Assembly (NCBI GenBank): GCA_965219875.1
Contig: CBDCOW010000001.1
Coordinates: 992,001 to 1,056,000 of the forward strand
Direction: 5' to 3'
From: DAOUKH01 sp965219875
Lineage (GTDB): Bacteria > Chloroflexota > Dehalococcoidia > SHYB01
Length of the DNA stretch: 64,000 nt
Below, one piece after another: positions 7,919-16,047 of this stretch. Numbering within the stretch: position 1 is the stretch's first letter; each line of letters opens with the position of its first letter. Made by a program: the position numbers and the translations under genes. Under the pieces are notes generated by a model that was given only the letters and a program-made list of their open reading frames with translations, was not told the origin of the DNA and did not search any database.

Positions 7919-9286
7919 TCAGGCGCGCAGCAGAGGACGAAGCTCCCGCACGTCGGCGAGCCGGTCGAGTGCCCACAGGGCCTCGATGAGATCGCCGGCC
8001 CGGTCCTCCCCCAGCACGGAGCCGAGGAGGTCTTGGGCCTTGACCGTGACCTCGTCCCGCGTCATCGGGTTGTCGGACGTGCCACGGACCGCGTAGGTGC
8101 GATGGCTCAGCGTGGTCCCATCACCAATCTCCATCTCCACGATCGCCTGACGCCGTGGCCTGGCCTCGGTGAGCTCCGCGCTGGGCGCGAGCTCGACGCG
8201 GTCCCGCACGGCGGCGACGCGGGGGTCGGTCATGCGCGCCGTGTCGTGCGCGTTCGCGAAGGTGATCGCGCCGTCTACGAGCAGGAGGGCCAGCATGTGC
8301 TGCAGATTGATATCGGGCATGCTCCGGTTGTCGACGATGTGGGCGAGGTCGTCCGGCAGCCGGGCCACGACGCGCTTGACGTCCTTCGCCGCGAGCCCAT
8401 GATCCGCCATCAGTGCCTCCAGGGAGTCCAGCGCGGCCTGGATGGGGGAACCGACGGGCCATTTCTTGATGTTGGCGCGCATGATCTCGAAGTCGTCGCC
8501 GAGCCCCGCCACCATGGCCTCCCCGGTGGCGGTTGGGCTGAAGGCGTCCCAGAAGCCGGGGCTGCCGTCGATGGCGTCTTCGACGCCGGTGAAACCGGCG
8601 GCGACCATGGTCGCCGCCGTCACGCCGTTTCGGGCGGGCATCCCGCCGAAGTCGAACGCTTTCTCGATATGCTCGCCGTCGCGCGCCCATGAGGTGACGC
8701 CCGATGCCTGCTGCACCGTGTACGACAGCAGATAGGGCGTCTGCCGCTCGGTCAGTCCGCAGAGCGGGCCCGCCGCCGCCGCCGCGCCAAAGAGGCCGCC
8801 GATGCTATGGGTGCTTCGGAAGGCCCCGTCGAGGGTCATGGGCCCGGCGGCGATGGTGGCGCGGCACCCTACGTCGTAGCCGACGACCACGGCCCTGAGC
8901 AGGTCCAGACCGGAGCGTCCGTACGCCTCGCCCGCGGCCAGCGCGGCGGGCACGATGGCGCACCCGGGATGGGTGAACGACGGTGCGTGGGAATCGTCGG
9001 TCTCGTCGGCGTGGGCCAGCATCCCGTTGGCCAAGGCCGCGTTCACCGCCGTTGTGATCGTGCGGCTCCCGGCGACGCACGCCTGCCTCCGTCCGCCTTG
9101 CGCCGCCGCGTACCGGACGGCCAGACGACCGGGAGGGAGGCGCGTTCCTGATATCATGGCCGCGACCGTGTCCAGCACGTGGTGCTTTGCCTTTTCGATC
9201 ACGTCCGGCGGGAGGTCTCGATCCAGGGTACCTGCGATATAGGCGCTCAGGGCGCCGGTGACCGGGGAACGGCTTGGATGGTTCAT
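7919..9286 (-). CDS. MmgE/PrpD family protein
   Basis: A 455-residue protein with the MmgE/PrpD hallmarks: 'LPPDVIEKAKHHVLDTVAAMISG' at the N-terminus, 'LANGMLAHADETDDSHAPSFTHPG' (family AxxxxHxxDxDD) and 'VVGYDVGCRATIAAGP', then the mixed alpha/beta second domain with 'KDVKRVVARLPDD'. Characterised relatives include 2-methylcitrate dehydratase, cis-aconitate decarboxylase and iminodisuccinate epimerase, so a dehydratase or epimerase of a carboxylic acid is likely. ATG 9286 is chosen because GGAGGA lies just upstream and the longer frame would overlap the divergent gene at 9342. It is convergent with the permease operon. Confidence 0.88.
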   Translation of the reverse strand: MNHPSRSPVTGALSAYIAGTLDRDLPPDVIEKAKHHVLDTVAAMISGTRLPPGRLAVRYAAAQGGRRQACVAGSRTITTAVNAALANGMLAHADETDDSHAPSFTHPGCAIVPAALAAGEAYGRSGLDLLRAVVVGYDVGCRATIAAGPMTLDGAFRSTHSIGGLFGAAAAAGPLCGLTERQTPYLLSYTVQQASGVTSWARDGEHIEKAFDFGGMPARNGVTAATMVAAGFTGVEDAIDGSPGFWDAFSPTATGEAMVAGLGDDFEIMRANIKKWPVGSPIQAALDSLEALMADHGLAAKDVKRVVARLPDDLAHIVDNRSMPDINLQHMLALLLVDGAITFANAHDTARMTDPRVAAVRDRVELAPSAELTEARPRRQAIVEMEIGDGTTLSHRTYAVRGTSDNPMTRDEVTVKAQDLLGSVLGEDRAGDLIEALWALDRLADVRELRPLLRA

Positions 9287-9341
9287 GCTTCCTCCGCGAA
9301 ACGGGGCGTCTCCCCCGCCGTGATTACAGGCCGGTGAACCA

Positions 9342-9767
9342 ATGACCGACTCGATCAAAGAACGGGCCCGCGCCTTCATTGAGGAGGCCTGGTCGAAGGG
9401 GAACCTCGCCATCGTCGACGAAATGTTGGCGCCGGACTACGTCAATCATTCGCCCCTGGAATCGGACCAACCCGCGGGGCGGGAGGGCTACAAGCGCGCC
9501 ATCGTGACGCTGCGGACGGGGTTCCCCGACCTGACCTCCACCGTAGAAGAGGTGTTGGTCGAGGGAGACCGCGTCGTCACCCGGTATACGGCTAGGGGTA
9601 CGCACGTCGGAACGTTCCAAGGAGTGGCGCCAACAGGCAAGCGGATCGAAGCGAGTGGAACCACCATCGACCGCTATGCGGGCGGACGTATCGTCGAGAC
9701 GTGGGACTCTTTCGACCTGCTGGCGGTCTATCGGCAGATCGGCGTGTTCAGCGGTCCGGGCGCCTGA
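9342..9767 (+). CDS. SnoaL-like / ester cyclase family protein
   Basis: A 141-residue NTF2-like protein similar in layout to the one at 2162-2572: 'ARAFIEEAWSKGNLAIVDEMLAPDYVNHSP', 'LRTGFPDLTSTVEEVLVEGDRVVTRYTARGTHVGTFQGVAPTGKRIEASGTTIDRYAGGRIVETWDSFDLLAVYRQIG'. Substrate and activity are not deducible. It starts 55 bp from the divergent MmgE/PrpD gene, so the two may share a regulatory region, and it ends 16 bp from a convergent hydrolase. Confidence 0.8.
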   Translation: MTDSIKERARAFIEEAWSKGNLAIVDEMLAPDYVNHSPLESDQPAGREGYKRAIVTLRTGFPDLTSTVEEVLVEGDRVVTRYTARGTHVGTFQGVAPTGKRIEASGTTIDRYAGGRIVETWDSFDLLAVYRQIGVFSGPGA

Positions 9768-9783
9768 CGGTCCGGGCGGCGGC

Positions 9784-10611
9784 TCAGACTCCTGGGTCGG
9801 CGAGGAACGCAAGAATCTCCTTGGCCAATGCCTCGGCGTCCACGTAGGTCGTGTAATAGGAGCCGCCGGAGAACTCCTTGACGCTGCTGCGCCGCAGCTT
9901 GGCGGCGGCCGGCGCGTTGTTCTCGGCCAAGGCGTCGCTGTCGCCGGCCAAAAGGAGTGTCGGCGCCTCGACCAACGGCAGCCGGGCGAGCGTGTCGTAG
10001 GCGAAGACAGCGCGGTAGACCTCGCGGTAACTATCGCCTGCCACGAGCCTCGATAGGACCTCGTCCTGAATGATTGCCAGAGCGGCCGCGTCGAACGGGC
10101 GAGGGAAGGCCTTCTCGCCCAAGGCGGCGATCCTGTCCCAGAGCCGCTGAATGTGGCTCCCATCCTGCTCGAAAGGCATCGGCTCATAGAGAACCGGATC
10201 GCGCTTCGCGAACTCATCGAAGCTGGTTTCGAACACGGGAATCCCCTCAAGGACGAGCGCCTCAACGCGTGCGGGGTGCGCGGCGGCGATCTCCACCCCC
10301 ACCAAAACCCCTGTGTGGTGGCCGAAGACCGACATCCTTTCCAAGCCGAGAGCGTCCGCGGCGGCGACGACGTGGGCGGCGTAGTCTGCGACCTCGTACG
10401 GCCTCGACGGCGGGTCGGAAGCGCCGAGGCCCGGCAGGTCGAGGGCGAAGACCGAATGGCTTTCCCCTAGGAGCGGTATCAGCCGCTCGAAACACTCCGA
10501 CGCCATGCCGTTCTGGTGGAGAAGCAGCAGCGGCGGCCCGGAGCCGGCGGCTCGGTAGTGGACCTGGCCCTGGGGCGCATCGGCGTAGCCGCGGCGAATC
10601 TCAATCGGCAA
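9784..10611 (-). CDS. Alpha/beta hydrolase-fold protein with His at the nucleophile elbow
   Basis: A 275-residue protein with the core alpha/beta hydrolase fold: 'GPPLLLLHQNG' oxyanion strand, 'VFALDLPGLGASD', and the nucleophile elbow at residues 97-101. The elbow reads G-H-H-T-G instead of G-x-S-x-G, so His99 replaces the catalytic Ser. The C-terminal region has no clear catalytic His before 'DAEALAKEILAFL'. The start is TTG 10611, preceded by GAGGAGGG. It is the last gene of the minus-strand operon running from 18721. A related protein at 15253-16047 shares the anomaly. Classical esterase chemistry is doubtful. Confidence 0.82.
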   Translation of the reverse strand: MPIEIRRGYADAPQGQVHYRAAGSGPPLLLLHQNGMASECFERLIPLLGESHSVFALDLPGLGASDPPSRPYEVADYAAHVVAAADALGLERMSVFGHHTGVLVGVEIAAAHPARVEALVLEGIPVFETSFDEFAKRDPVLYEPMPFEQDGSHIQRLWDRIAALGEKAFPRPFDAAALAIIQDEVLSRLVAGDSYREVYRAVFAYDTLARLPLVEAPTLLLAGDSDALAENNAPAAAKLRRSSVKEFSGGSYYTTYVDAEALAKEILAFLADPGV

Positions 10612-10630
10612 AGGGCGCCCTCCTCCGAGC

Positions 10631-12601
10631 CTAGACCGAACGGCCCGCTAGATGTCCTTCCCGTATCGCTTCGGCGACCTGACGCGGCGCGACGCAGTCG
10701 CCCGCCATGACCACGGTCAACGCGCCGTCCTCGGCGGTCAGAGCCTCGTAGAGCGCCGTGTCGGGCCGGTTGGGCGCGGTCGTCACGATGGTCTCGACGC
10801 CCTCGATGACGCGCTCCCTGCCTTCATGGTTGTCGACGAGGACGACGTCTCCGCCGCGCAGCTCCTGGACGCGCGAGAAGCGGTGGTATACCACGCCTTT
10901 GTCGCTCAGGCGCCGGTTGATCGGCGGTTGCATGGAAGGATGCATGATCGAGCACGCCCCGGCGGCGCGCACCACGTAGTGGGTCTCCACGCCGGCGTCC
11001 ACCAGAAACTCGACGGCGCTCGCGGCGCGGAAGGTGTTGTCGTCGTCTAGGAGCAGGGCCCGTTTGCCCAAAGATGTCCGGCGTTCGAGCACATCTTCGA
11101 CCGTCGCGATGCGGGGCCCGTGACCGTTGGCCCCCGCGATCTCGGGCTGATGCGGGAGGGAACCCGTCGCCACGATCACGCAGTCGGCGCCCTCGTCGCG
11201 GATGGACGCCGGGGTCGCCTCACTGTTGAGCTTGACGACGACGCCGAGCCGGCGAAGCTGGAGCTCCATCCAGGCGACGATGTTGCCAAACTCGTGGCGC
11301 AGCGGCGCCTTGGTGAGCGTGTTGACCTGGCCTCCGAGTCGTTCGCCGCGCTCGTAAAGCGCCACGAGATGTCCGCGCAGCGCCGCGACGCGCGCCGCCT
11401 CCATCCCCGCGGGACCTCCGCCCACGACGACCACCGCTCTCGGCTCCGACGCGGGCTGGATTTCACCGAGCTCAAGCTCTCGTCCGGCCTCCGGGTTGAT
11501 GACGCAGCCGGTGTGCCGTTCTCCATTGCTTCGGCCGACGCACGCCTGATTGCTCCCGATGCACTGGCGGATCTCGCCGTCGCGACCCTCTAGGATTTTG
11601 ACTCCGATGTCGGGATCGGCCAGGTGAGCCCGCGTCATGGCTACAAGGTCGGCCTTGCCGTCGCGCAGGATGCCCTCGGCTTGGGCGGGTTCGATGATCC
11701 TGCACGCGGCCACAATGGGTATGTCGCCCACGGCGCGTTTGATCCCTTCGGCCAGATGCACGAAGGGGGCGGGCCCCCAGGTCATGTCGGCGAACTGCTG
11801 GGCCACGCTCATGTGGTCGTACTCGACGCTGTGAGAGATGCTCAGATAGTCGAGGTTGCCCGACTCCTCCAACCAACGCGCGACTTGGCTCGACTCCTCG
11901 GGTTTCAGCCCGGTGGGGATAAGCTCGTCGGCGCTCAGGCGGAAGCCGAGCGCCATGTCCCGGCCGATTGCTTCTCGGACCGCCGCGGTGAGCTCTAGCG
12001 GAAGACGCGCGCGGTTCTCCAGACTGCCGCCGTACTCGTCCGTTCGGAAATTCGTCGCCGGCGATATGAACTGTGCAACCAGGAACCCGTGGGCGCCGTG
12101 GATTTCGACGCCGTCCATACCGGCACGCTTCATGTTGACCGCGCAGCGCGTCCACCATTCGATCAATTCGCGGATTTCATCTTTCGACATCTGGTGGGGG
12201 ACTTCGGTGAACCAGGGGAGCCGGACGCCGGAGGGGGCCCAAATGGGTGCCTCAGTGTCCATGCTCGCGGTCCGCAAACCGGTGTGGATCAGTTGGGCGA
12301 AGATCTTGGCCCCGTGCTCCTGTACGGCGTCGGCGATGCGGCGATAGTGGGGGATCGACTCCTCATGCCATGCTTCGAGCGCTGCCCGGCCTCCCCGGGC
12401 GGTGGGGTGCACGCGCGAGTTCTCCAAGATGATGAGGCCGATGCCGCCGCGGGCCCGCGCTGCGTGATAGGCGGCGAGTGCGGGCGTGGGCGTATAGTCG
12501 GAGCCCAGCCACGTAGCGTGCGCCGTGCTGACCATGCGGTTACGCACCTCGACGGGGCCGATGCGTAACGGCGACATCAAATGGGGATACTGGCTACTCA
12601 C
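10631..12601 (-). CDS. OYE-type NADH:flavin oxidoreductase / FAD-dependent dienoyl-CoA reductase-like enzyme
   Basis: A 656-residue enzyme of the 2,4-dienoyl-CoA reductase/trimethylamine dehydrogenase group. Residues 1-370 form an FMN-binding TIM barrel ('HLMSPLRIGPVEVRNRMV', 'DGVEIHGAHGFLVAQFISPATNFRTDEYGGSLENRARL'). A cysteine cluster at 347-366 follows, then an FAD/NAD(P) module starting 'RAVVVVGGGPAGMEAARVAALRGHLVALYE'. The usual C-x2-C-x3-C-x11-C iron-sulfur motif is C347-x2-S350-x3-C354-x11-C366, so the second ligand is Ser. Relatives reduce enoates or demethylate amines. GTG 12601 has GAGG nine bases upstream. It lies within the catabolic operon. Confidence 0.9.
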   Translation of the reverse strand: MSSQYPHLMSPLRIGPVEVRNRMVSTAHATWLGSDYTPTPALAAYHAARARGGIGLIILENSRVHPTARGGRAALEAWHEESIPHYRRIADAVQEHGAKIFAQLIHTGLRTASMDTEAPIWAPSGVRLPWFTEVPHQMSKDEIRELIEWWTRCAVNMKRAGMDGVEIHGAHGFLVAQFISPATNFRTDEYGGSLENRARLPLELTAAVREAIGRDMALGFRLSADELIPTGLKPEESSQVARWLEESGNLDYLSISHSVEYDHMSVAQQFADMTWGPAPFVHLAEGIKRAVGDIPIVAACRIIEPAQAEGILRDGKADLVAMTRAHLADPDIGVKILEGRDGEIRQCIGSNQACVGRSNGERHTGCVINPEAGRELELGEIQPASEPRAVVVVGGGPAGMEAARVAALRGHLVALYERGERLGGQVNTLTKAPLRHEFGNIVAWMELQLRRLGVVVKLNSEATPASIRDEGADCVIVATGSLPHQPEIAGANGHGPRIATVEDVLERRTSLGKRALLLDDDNTFRAASAVEFLVDAGVETHYVVRAAGACSIMHPSMQPPINRRLSDKGVVYHRFSRVQELRGGDVVLVDNHEGRERVIEGVETIVTTAPNRPDTALYEALTAEDGALTVVMAGDCVAPRQVAEAIREGHLAGRSV

Positions 12602-12637
12602 AACTGATAGCCTCGCGGCCTTCTCATACCTTTCGGC

Positions 12638-13549
12638 TCATGCGTTCTCGGCGTACCAATCGATAATCTCGCCGCCCGTGGCCTGCCAGATTCCCGCCCG
12701 GCCCAATATGTGGCCCAGGATGCGGTCGAGATGGTGGATGCGGAACGGCTGCCCAATGAGCCAGGGGTGGATAGTCCACGTCAAAAGACGGGGCTGCTTC
12801 GCCCCGTCGTCGTACATCACGTCGAAGCCCTCCGTCACCAAGCGCGACCACCGTTCGATGGGGACGTGCCGGTTCCAGTGGGCGTAGACGTCGTCGAACT
12901 CGATCATGGTGGGCAGCGAATACATAGAGCCGCGGGGGACTTTCATCGGATAGGGCTGCTCGTCGTTGGGCCAATCGCAGACGTAGTTGACGCCCTCCTC
13001 GGCGAGGATCGCGGGCGTCCGCGTGCTCTCTCCAGATTCGGCGCCCCACCATCCACGGGGCCGCGACCCGGTCGCGCTTTCGACGGTGTCCAGCGCGCTC
13101 TTGATATAGTCCCGCTCCTGCTCTTCGGTCATGTTGCTCGTGATGACCTGGGTCAGTGCCTTGCCGTGGCCGATGAATTCCCAATCGCGCCGTTTGCATT
13201 CGGCGACCACGTCGGGGTAGTGCTCCGCGACGGAGGCGTCGATGGCCGCGGTCGCCTTGACCCCGTGCTTGTCGAGGACGTCGAGAACCCGGTAGAGGCC
13301 CACGCGGTTGCCGTATTCTCGGTGGGAGTAGGCGGCCAGATCTGGGAACGAGCGCCTTCCGAGACCGCCGCCGGGCACGTCCGCGGGAACGAATGCGCCT
13401 TCGGCGAACTGGTATTCGTAGTGCTCCAAGGCGACGATGAGGCAGAACGCTATGCGCGCTCCGCCGGGCCACGCCAACGGCTTCCGTGTGGAGATCGGCG
13501 ACCAATCGTAGTAGTCGTTGTCCATTCCTGGTTTGCGCATGCCGGGCAT
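12638..13549 (-). CDS. Polysaccharide deacetylase family protein, PuuE/allantoinase-like
   Basis: A 303-residue NodB-homology protein of the PuuE-like branch: 'YGNRVGLYRVLDVLDKHGVKATAAIDASVAEHYPDVVAECKRRDWEFIGHG', 'MTEEQERDYIKSALDTVESATGSRPRGWWG', 'TRTPAILAEEGVNYVCDWPNDEQPYPM' and 'IHPWLIGQPFRIHHLDRILGHI'. PuuE members hydrolyse allantoin or related amides without needing the full classic metal triad. ATG 13549 is supported by AAGGAG eight bases upstream. A paralog precedes it in the operon. The neighbouring isochorismatase-like and M24 genes hint at ureide or N-methyl compound breakdown, which is inference. Confidence 0.85.
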   Translation of the reverse strand: MPGMRKPGMDNDYYDWSPISTRKPLAWPGGARIAFCLIVALEHYEYQFAEGAFVPADVPGGGLGRRSFPDLAAYSHREYGNRVGLYRVLDVLDKHGVKATAAIDASVAEHYPDVVAECKRRDWEFIGHGKALTQVITSNMTEEQERDYIKSALDTVESATGSRPRGWWGAESGESTRTPAILAEEGVNYVCDWPNDEQPYPMKVPRGSMYSLPTMIEFDDVYAHWNRHVPIERWSRLVTEGFDVMYDDGAKQPRLLTWTIHPWLIGQPFRIHHLDRILGHILGRAGIWQATGGEIIDWYAENA

Positions 13550-13581
13550 TGGCCTGTCTCCTTCCCCACTCGGGGTCCGAT

Positions 13582-14508
13582 CTACCGGGACGCCGCCTTC
13601 TTCCGCTCTTCGATGAAGGCCACGGCCTCGTCGTAATAGTTGTCGAGGTAGTAGTCCGTGATGTCGTCGGCCGTCGTCTTCCAAACGCCCTCATGCGACA
13701 GGATGTAGGAAAGGATCTCGTCCAGGTACTTGATCCGGTGCGGCTGGCCGATCTGGAAGGGGTGGAGCGCGATGCACATCACCCGGCCGTTGGACGCCCC
13801 TTCCGCGTAGAGCCGGTCGAATTGCCGCTTGCACATGCTGGCGAATTCGTCGGCTTCCCACGCCGACCGCGCGTTGAAATACGGCGCATCGTTGAGCTCG
13901 ATCGAGTACGGCATCGAGATCAGCTTGCCCGACTTCACTTTGAGCGGGAACGGCTGATCGTCGTGGAACCAGTCGGTGTGATAGGTGAGCCCCGACTCGG
14001 CCATGAGGTCGGGCGTACGGACCGTCGTCGAAAGCGACGGCCCCAGCATTCCCTTGAGCGGCTTGCCGGTGTGTTTCAGGAGCGTGTCGCGGCAGTCGCG
14101 GTAGAACTCCCGCTCTTGCTCTTCCGTGTAGTCCGTGATGTAGGTTGTGTTGTAGATGCCGTGGGTCATGTAGTCCCAATTACGCTCCACCATGGCGTCG
14201 CGAATCTCGGGGTAGTGCTCCAGCACCGCCTCGTTGAGGGACACGGTGCAGCGCATGTCGTGTTTGTCGGTCACCTCGATCATGCGCCAGATTCCGACCC
14301 GGTTCCCGTAGTCGCGCAACGCGTACGACATGGCGTCGGGGTGCGGCGTGCGCGGCCAGGGGTTGCGGAAATCGTTCGGCGGCGGAAGGTACTCGTAGTG
14401 CTCGACGTTTGGAGCGATCCAGAACGCCACCCGGGCGCCGTCGGGCCACTTGATCACGGGCCGGTCGTTCAGTGGGACGTAGTCGAATCGGTCGGGTGGA
14501 AGCGGCAT
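13582..14508 (-). CDS. Polysaccharide deacetylase family protein, PuuE/allantoinase-like (paralog)
   Basis: A 308-residue paralog of the downstream gene with the same segments: 'YGNRVGIWRMIEVTDKHDMRCTVSLNEAVLEHYPEIRDAMVERNWDYMTHG', 'YTEEQEREFYRDCRDTLLKHTGKPLKGMLGPSLSTTVRTPDLMAESGLTYHTDWFHDDQPFPL' and 'ALHPFQIGQPHRIKYLDEILSYI'. The metal His of 'THG' is kept, while the canonical second His of NodB (HxxxH) is not obvious. GGAGG lies seven bases before ATG 14508. It is 24 bp from the isochorismatase-like gene and 33 bp from its paralog, so it is co-transcribed. The two may form a heteromer or act on related amides. Confidence 0.85.
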   Translation of the reverse strand: MPLPPDRFDYVPLNDRPVIKWPDGARVAFWIAPNVEHYEYLPPPNDFRNPWPRTPHPDAMSYALRDYGNRVGIWRMIEVTDKHDMRCTVSLNEAVLEHYPEIRDAMVERNWDYMTHGIYNTTYITDYTEEQEREFYRDCRDTLLKHTGKPLKGMLGPSLSTTVRTPDLMAESGLTYHTDWFHDDQPFPLKVKSGKLISMPYSIELNDAPYFNARSAWEADEFASMCKRQFDRLYAEGASNGRVMCIALHPFQIGQPHRIKYLDEILSYILSHEGVWKTTADDITDYYLDNYYDEAVAFIEERKKAASR

Positions 14509-14531
14509 GGTGGAGCCTCCAATGGGGAGCG

Positions 14532-15236
14532 TTACGCCGTCGCAGTCTCGGCCCTGATCGCCTGAATCTGGTCCAAGTAGGTGATGACCTCGTCGGTCGT
14601 CTTCAGGTCCGCGTACTTGAGCTGCATGTCGAACAGGCCCGCCTTGTGGGATAGCTCGATCCGGTCGTAGATCGCCTCCTCGGCCATGACGATCTTGAAC
14701 ATGGGGTAGTAGGAGGCGTCGACGACCGTCGCGCGGACGCAGCCGCTCGTCGAGTTGCCGGCGATGATCAGGGTGTCGACCTTCTTGTTCATCAGCAGGT
14801 AGAGGAGGGGCGTGCTGAAGAAGACGCTGGCCCGCGTCTTTTCGATCATGATCTCTCCCGGTCGTGGGGTGATCTCCGCGACAAGCTCCGACTGGGGGCT
14901 TAGCTCGCTGAAGGGGAACTCCGGGTCGTCGGCTCGGGGTAGATCATGGGCGGCCCGAAAGACGTGCCGGCTGTAGACGATTGGAATCTTCGTTTCGCGT
15001 GCCTTTTCGATGAGGCGCTGGATGTAGGGAAGGGCGCGCCAGCCGTACTCGCCGCACGTGCGGGGATACCGGTCGAACTGCTCGTAGACGGGCCGGTCCT
15101 CGCCCACGGAGCCCATGTTCATGTCGATTACGACCAGGGCCGGATTCTCCCCGAAGCCGGTCGGCTTGCGCATGTCGAAGCCCATGCCCATGAGCGTTCT
15201 GTCGTTGTCCGTCATCACATCGTCCCACTGGGGCAT
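14532..15236 (-). CDS. Cysteine hydrolase, isochorismatase family (amidase type)
   Basis: A 234-residue isochorismatase-fold protein with a complete amidase triad: Asp in 'PALVVIDMNMG', Lys in 'MIEKTRASVFFST' and Cys in 'AGNSTSGCVRATVVDA' preceded by the cis-peptide region. This pattern belongs to N-carbamoylsarcosine amidase, ureidoacrylate hydrolase and similar enzymes rather than true isochorismatases, which lack the Cys. AGGAGG sits six bases before ATG 15236. It lies between an alpha/beta hydrolase and the PuuE-like pair, a plausible set for stepwise amide hydrolysis. Confidence 0.88.
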   Translation of the reverse strand: MPQWDDVMTDNDRTLMGMGFDMRKPTGFGENPALVVIDMNMGSVGEDRPVYEQFDRYPRTCGEYGWRALPYIQRLIEKARETKIPIVYSRHVFRAAHDLPRADDPEFPFSELSPQSELVAEITPRPGEIMIEKTRASVFFSTPLLYLLMNKKVDTLIIAGNSTSGCVRATVVDASYYPMFKIVMAEEAIYDRIELSHKAGLFDMQLKYADLKTTDEVITYLDQIQAIRAETATA

Positions 15237-15252
15237 CGCGAACCTCCTATCC

Positions 15253-16047
15253 TTATCGCTCTGCTTTCAGAAAGTCTTCCAGAATATCCACCAAGATCCG
15301 CGGCTCTACCTCCAGCCAGTTGCCGACGTTGGGGACGATGGCGCTCTGGGCGTTGGCCAAGAAGGAGCAGACCGGGTCCACGTCCTTGACGCCGGGCGCG
15401 TTCTCCCCCGCAAGCACCAATGTCGGTGCGGCAATTCGGCGCAGGCTGCCCTCGAGATCGTAGGTGAACGCCGCGGCGTACGCCTCCACGTTTCTCGGGC
15501 CCGGCCTGAGACGGCCCACGAGCTCGTAAGTCATCGCCCGCGCCTCGGCGTCGTCCTTCGGCGGGGTCCACGTGGCCATGTAAGTCCAAAAGTCGATGAG
15601 GTGGCTGCCGTCCTCCTTGAGGACGAGCCGGGGGAAACCCGCGAGGTTCGCCTCTCCCTGTTCCTTGGTGTACAACGGAGCGCCGGAGAGAATCAGGCGG
15701 TCCACCCGCGCGGCATGGGCGGCGGCGATTTCGGCCGCGACGGCGGACCCGCCGTGCTGCCCGAAGATGCTCGCGTACTCGACACCGAGGGAGTCCAGGG
15801 TCTCGACCACGATGGCCGCGTAGCCGGGCACCGAGAGCGCCTGCGGCGCGTAGTCCGACATCCCGAAGCCGGGGAGGTCGATCGCGACGCAGCGGTAGCC
15901 GTCGGCTAGCAGGTCGATGACCGGCTCGAACGTGCGCGAGTCCCCGGCGGCCTGATGGAGGAAGACGATGCACGGGCCGTTACCGGCCTCTCGGTAGTGG
16001 ACGTGGCTGTGGTTGAGAGCGGCGTACCCTTTTCGAATTGGGATCAT
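15253..16047 (-). CDS. Alpha/beta hydrolase-fold protein with His at the nucleophile elbow (paralog)
   Basis: A 264-residue alpha/beta hydrolase with 'GPCIVFLHQAAGDSRTFEPVIDLLADGYRCVAIDLPGFGMSD' and the elbow G-Q-H-G-G at residues 96-100, where His98 occupies the nucleophile site. The usual C-terminal G-H motif reads 'NVGNWLEVEP', so the catalytic His is also missing. It is similar along its length to 9784-10611 (shared 'IRxGYA', 'EIAAAHxARVxxLxLxG'). ATG 16047 overlaps the stop of the M24 gene by four bases, so translation is coupled. It may be a non-hydrolytic lyase or binding protein. Confidence 0.82.
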   Translation of the reverse strand: MIPIRKGYAALNHSHVHYREAGNGPCIVFLHQAAGDSRTFEPVIDLLADGYRCVAIDLPGFGMSDYAPQALSVPGYAAIVVETLDSLGVEYASIFGQHGGSAVAAEIAAAHAARVDRLILSGAPLYTKEQGEANLAGFPRLVLKEDGSHLIDFWTYMATWTPPKDDAEARAMTYELVGRLRPGPRNVEAYAAAFTYDLEGSLRRIAAPTLVLAGENAPGVKDVDPVCSFLANAQSAIVPNVGNWLEVEPRILVDILEDFLKAER

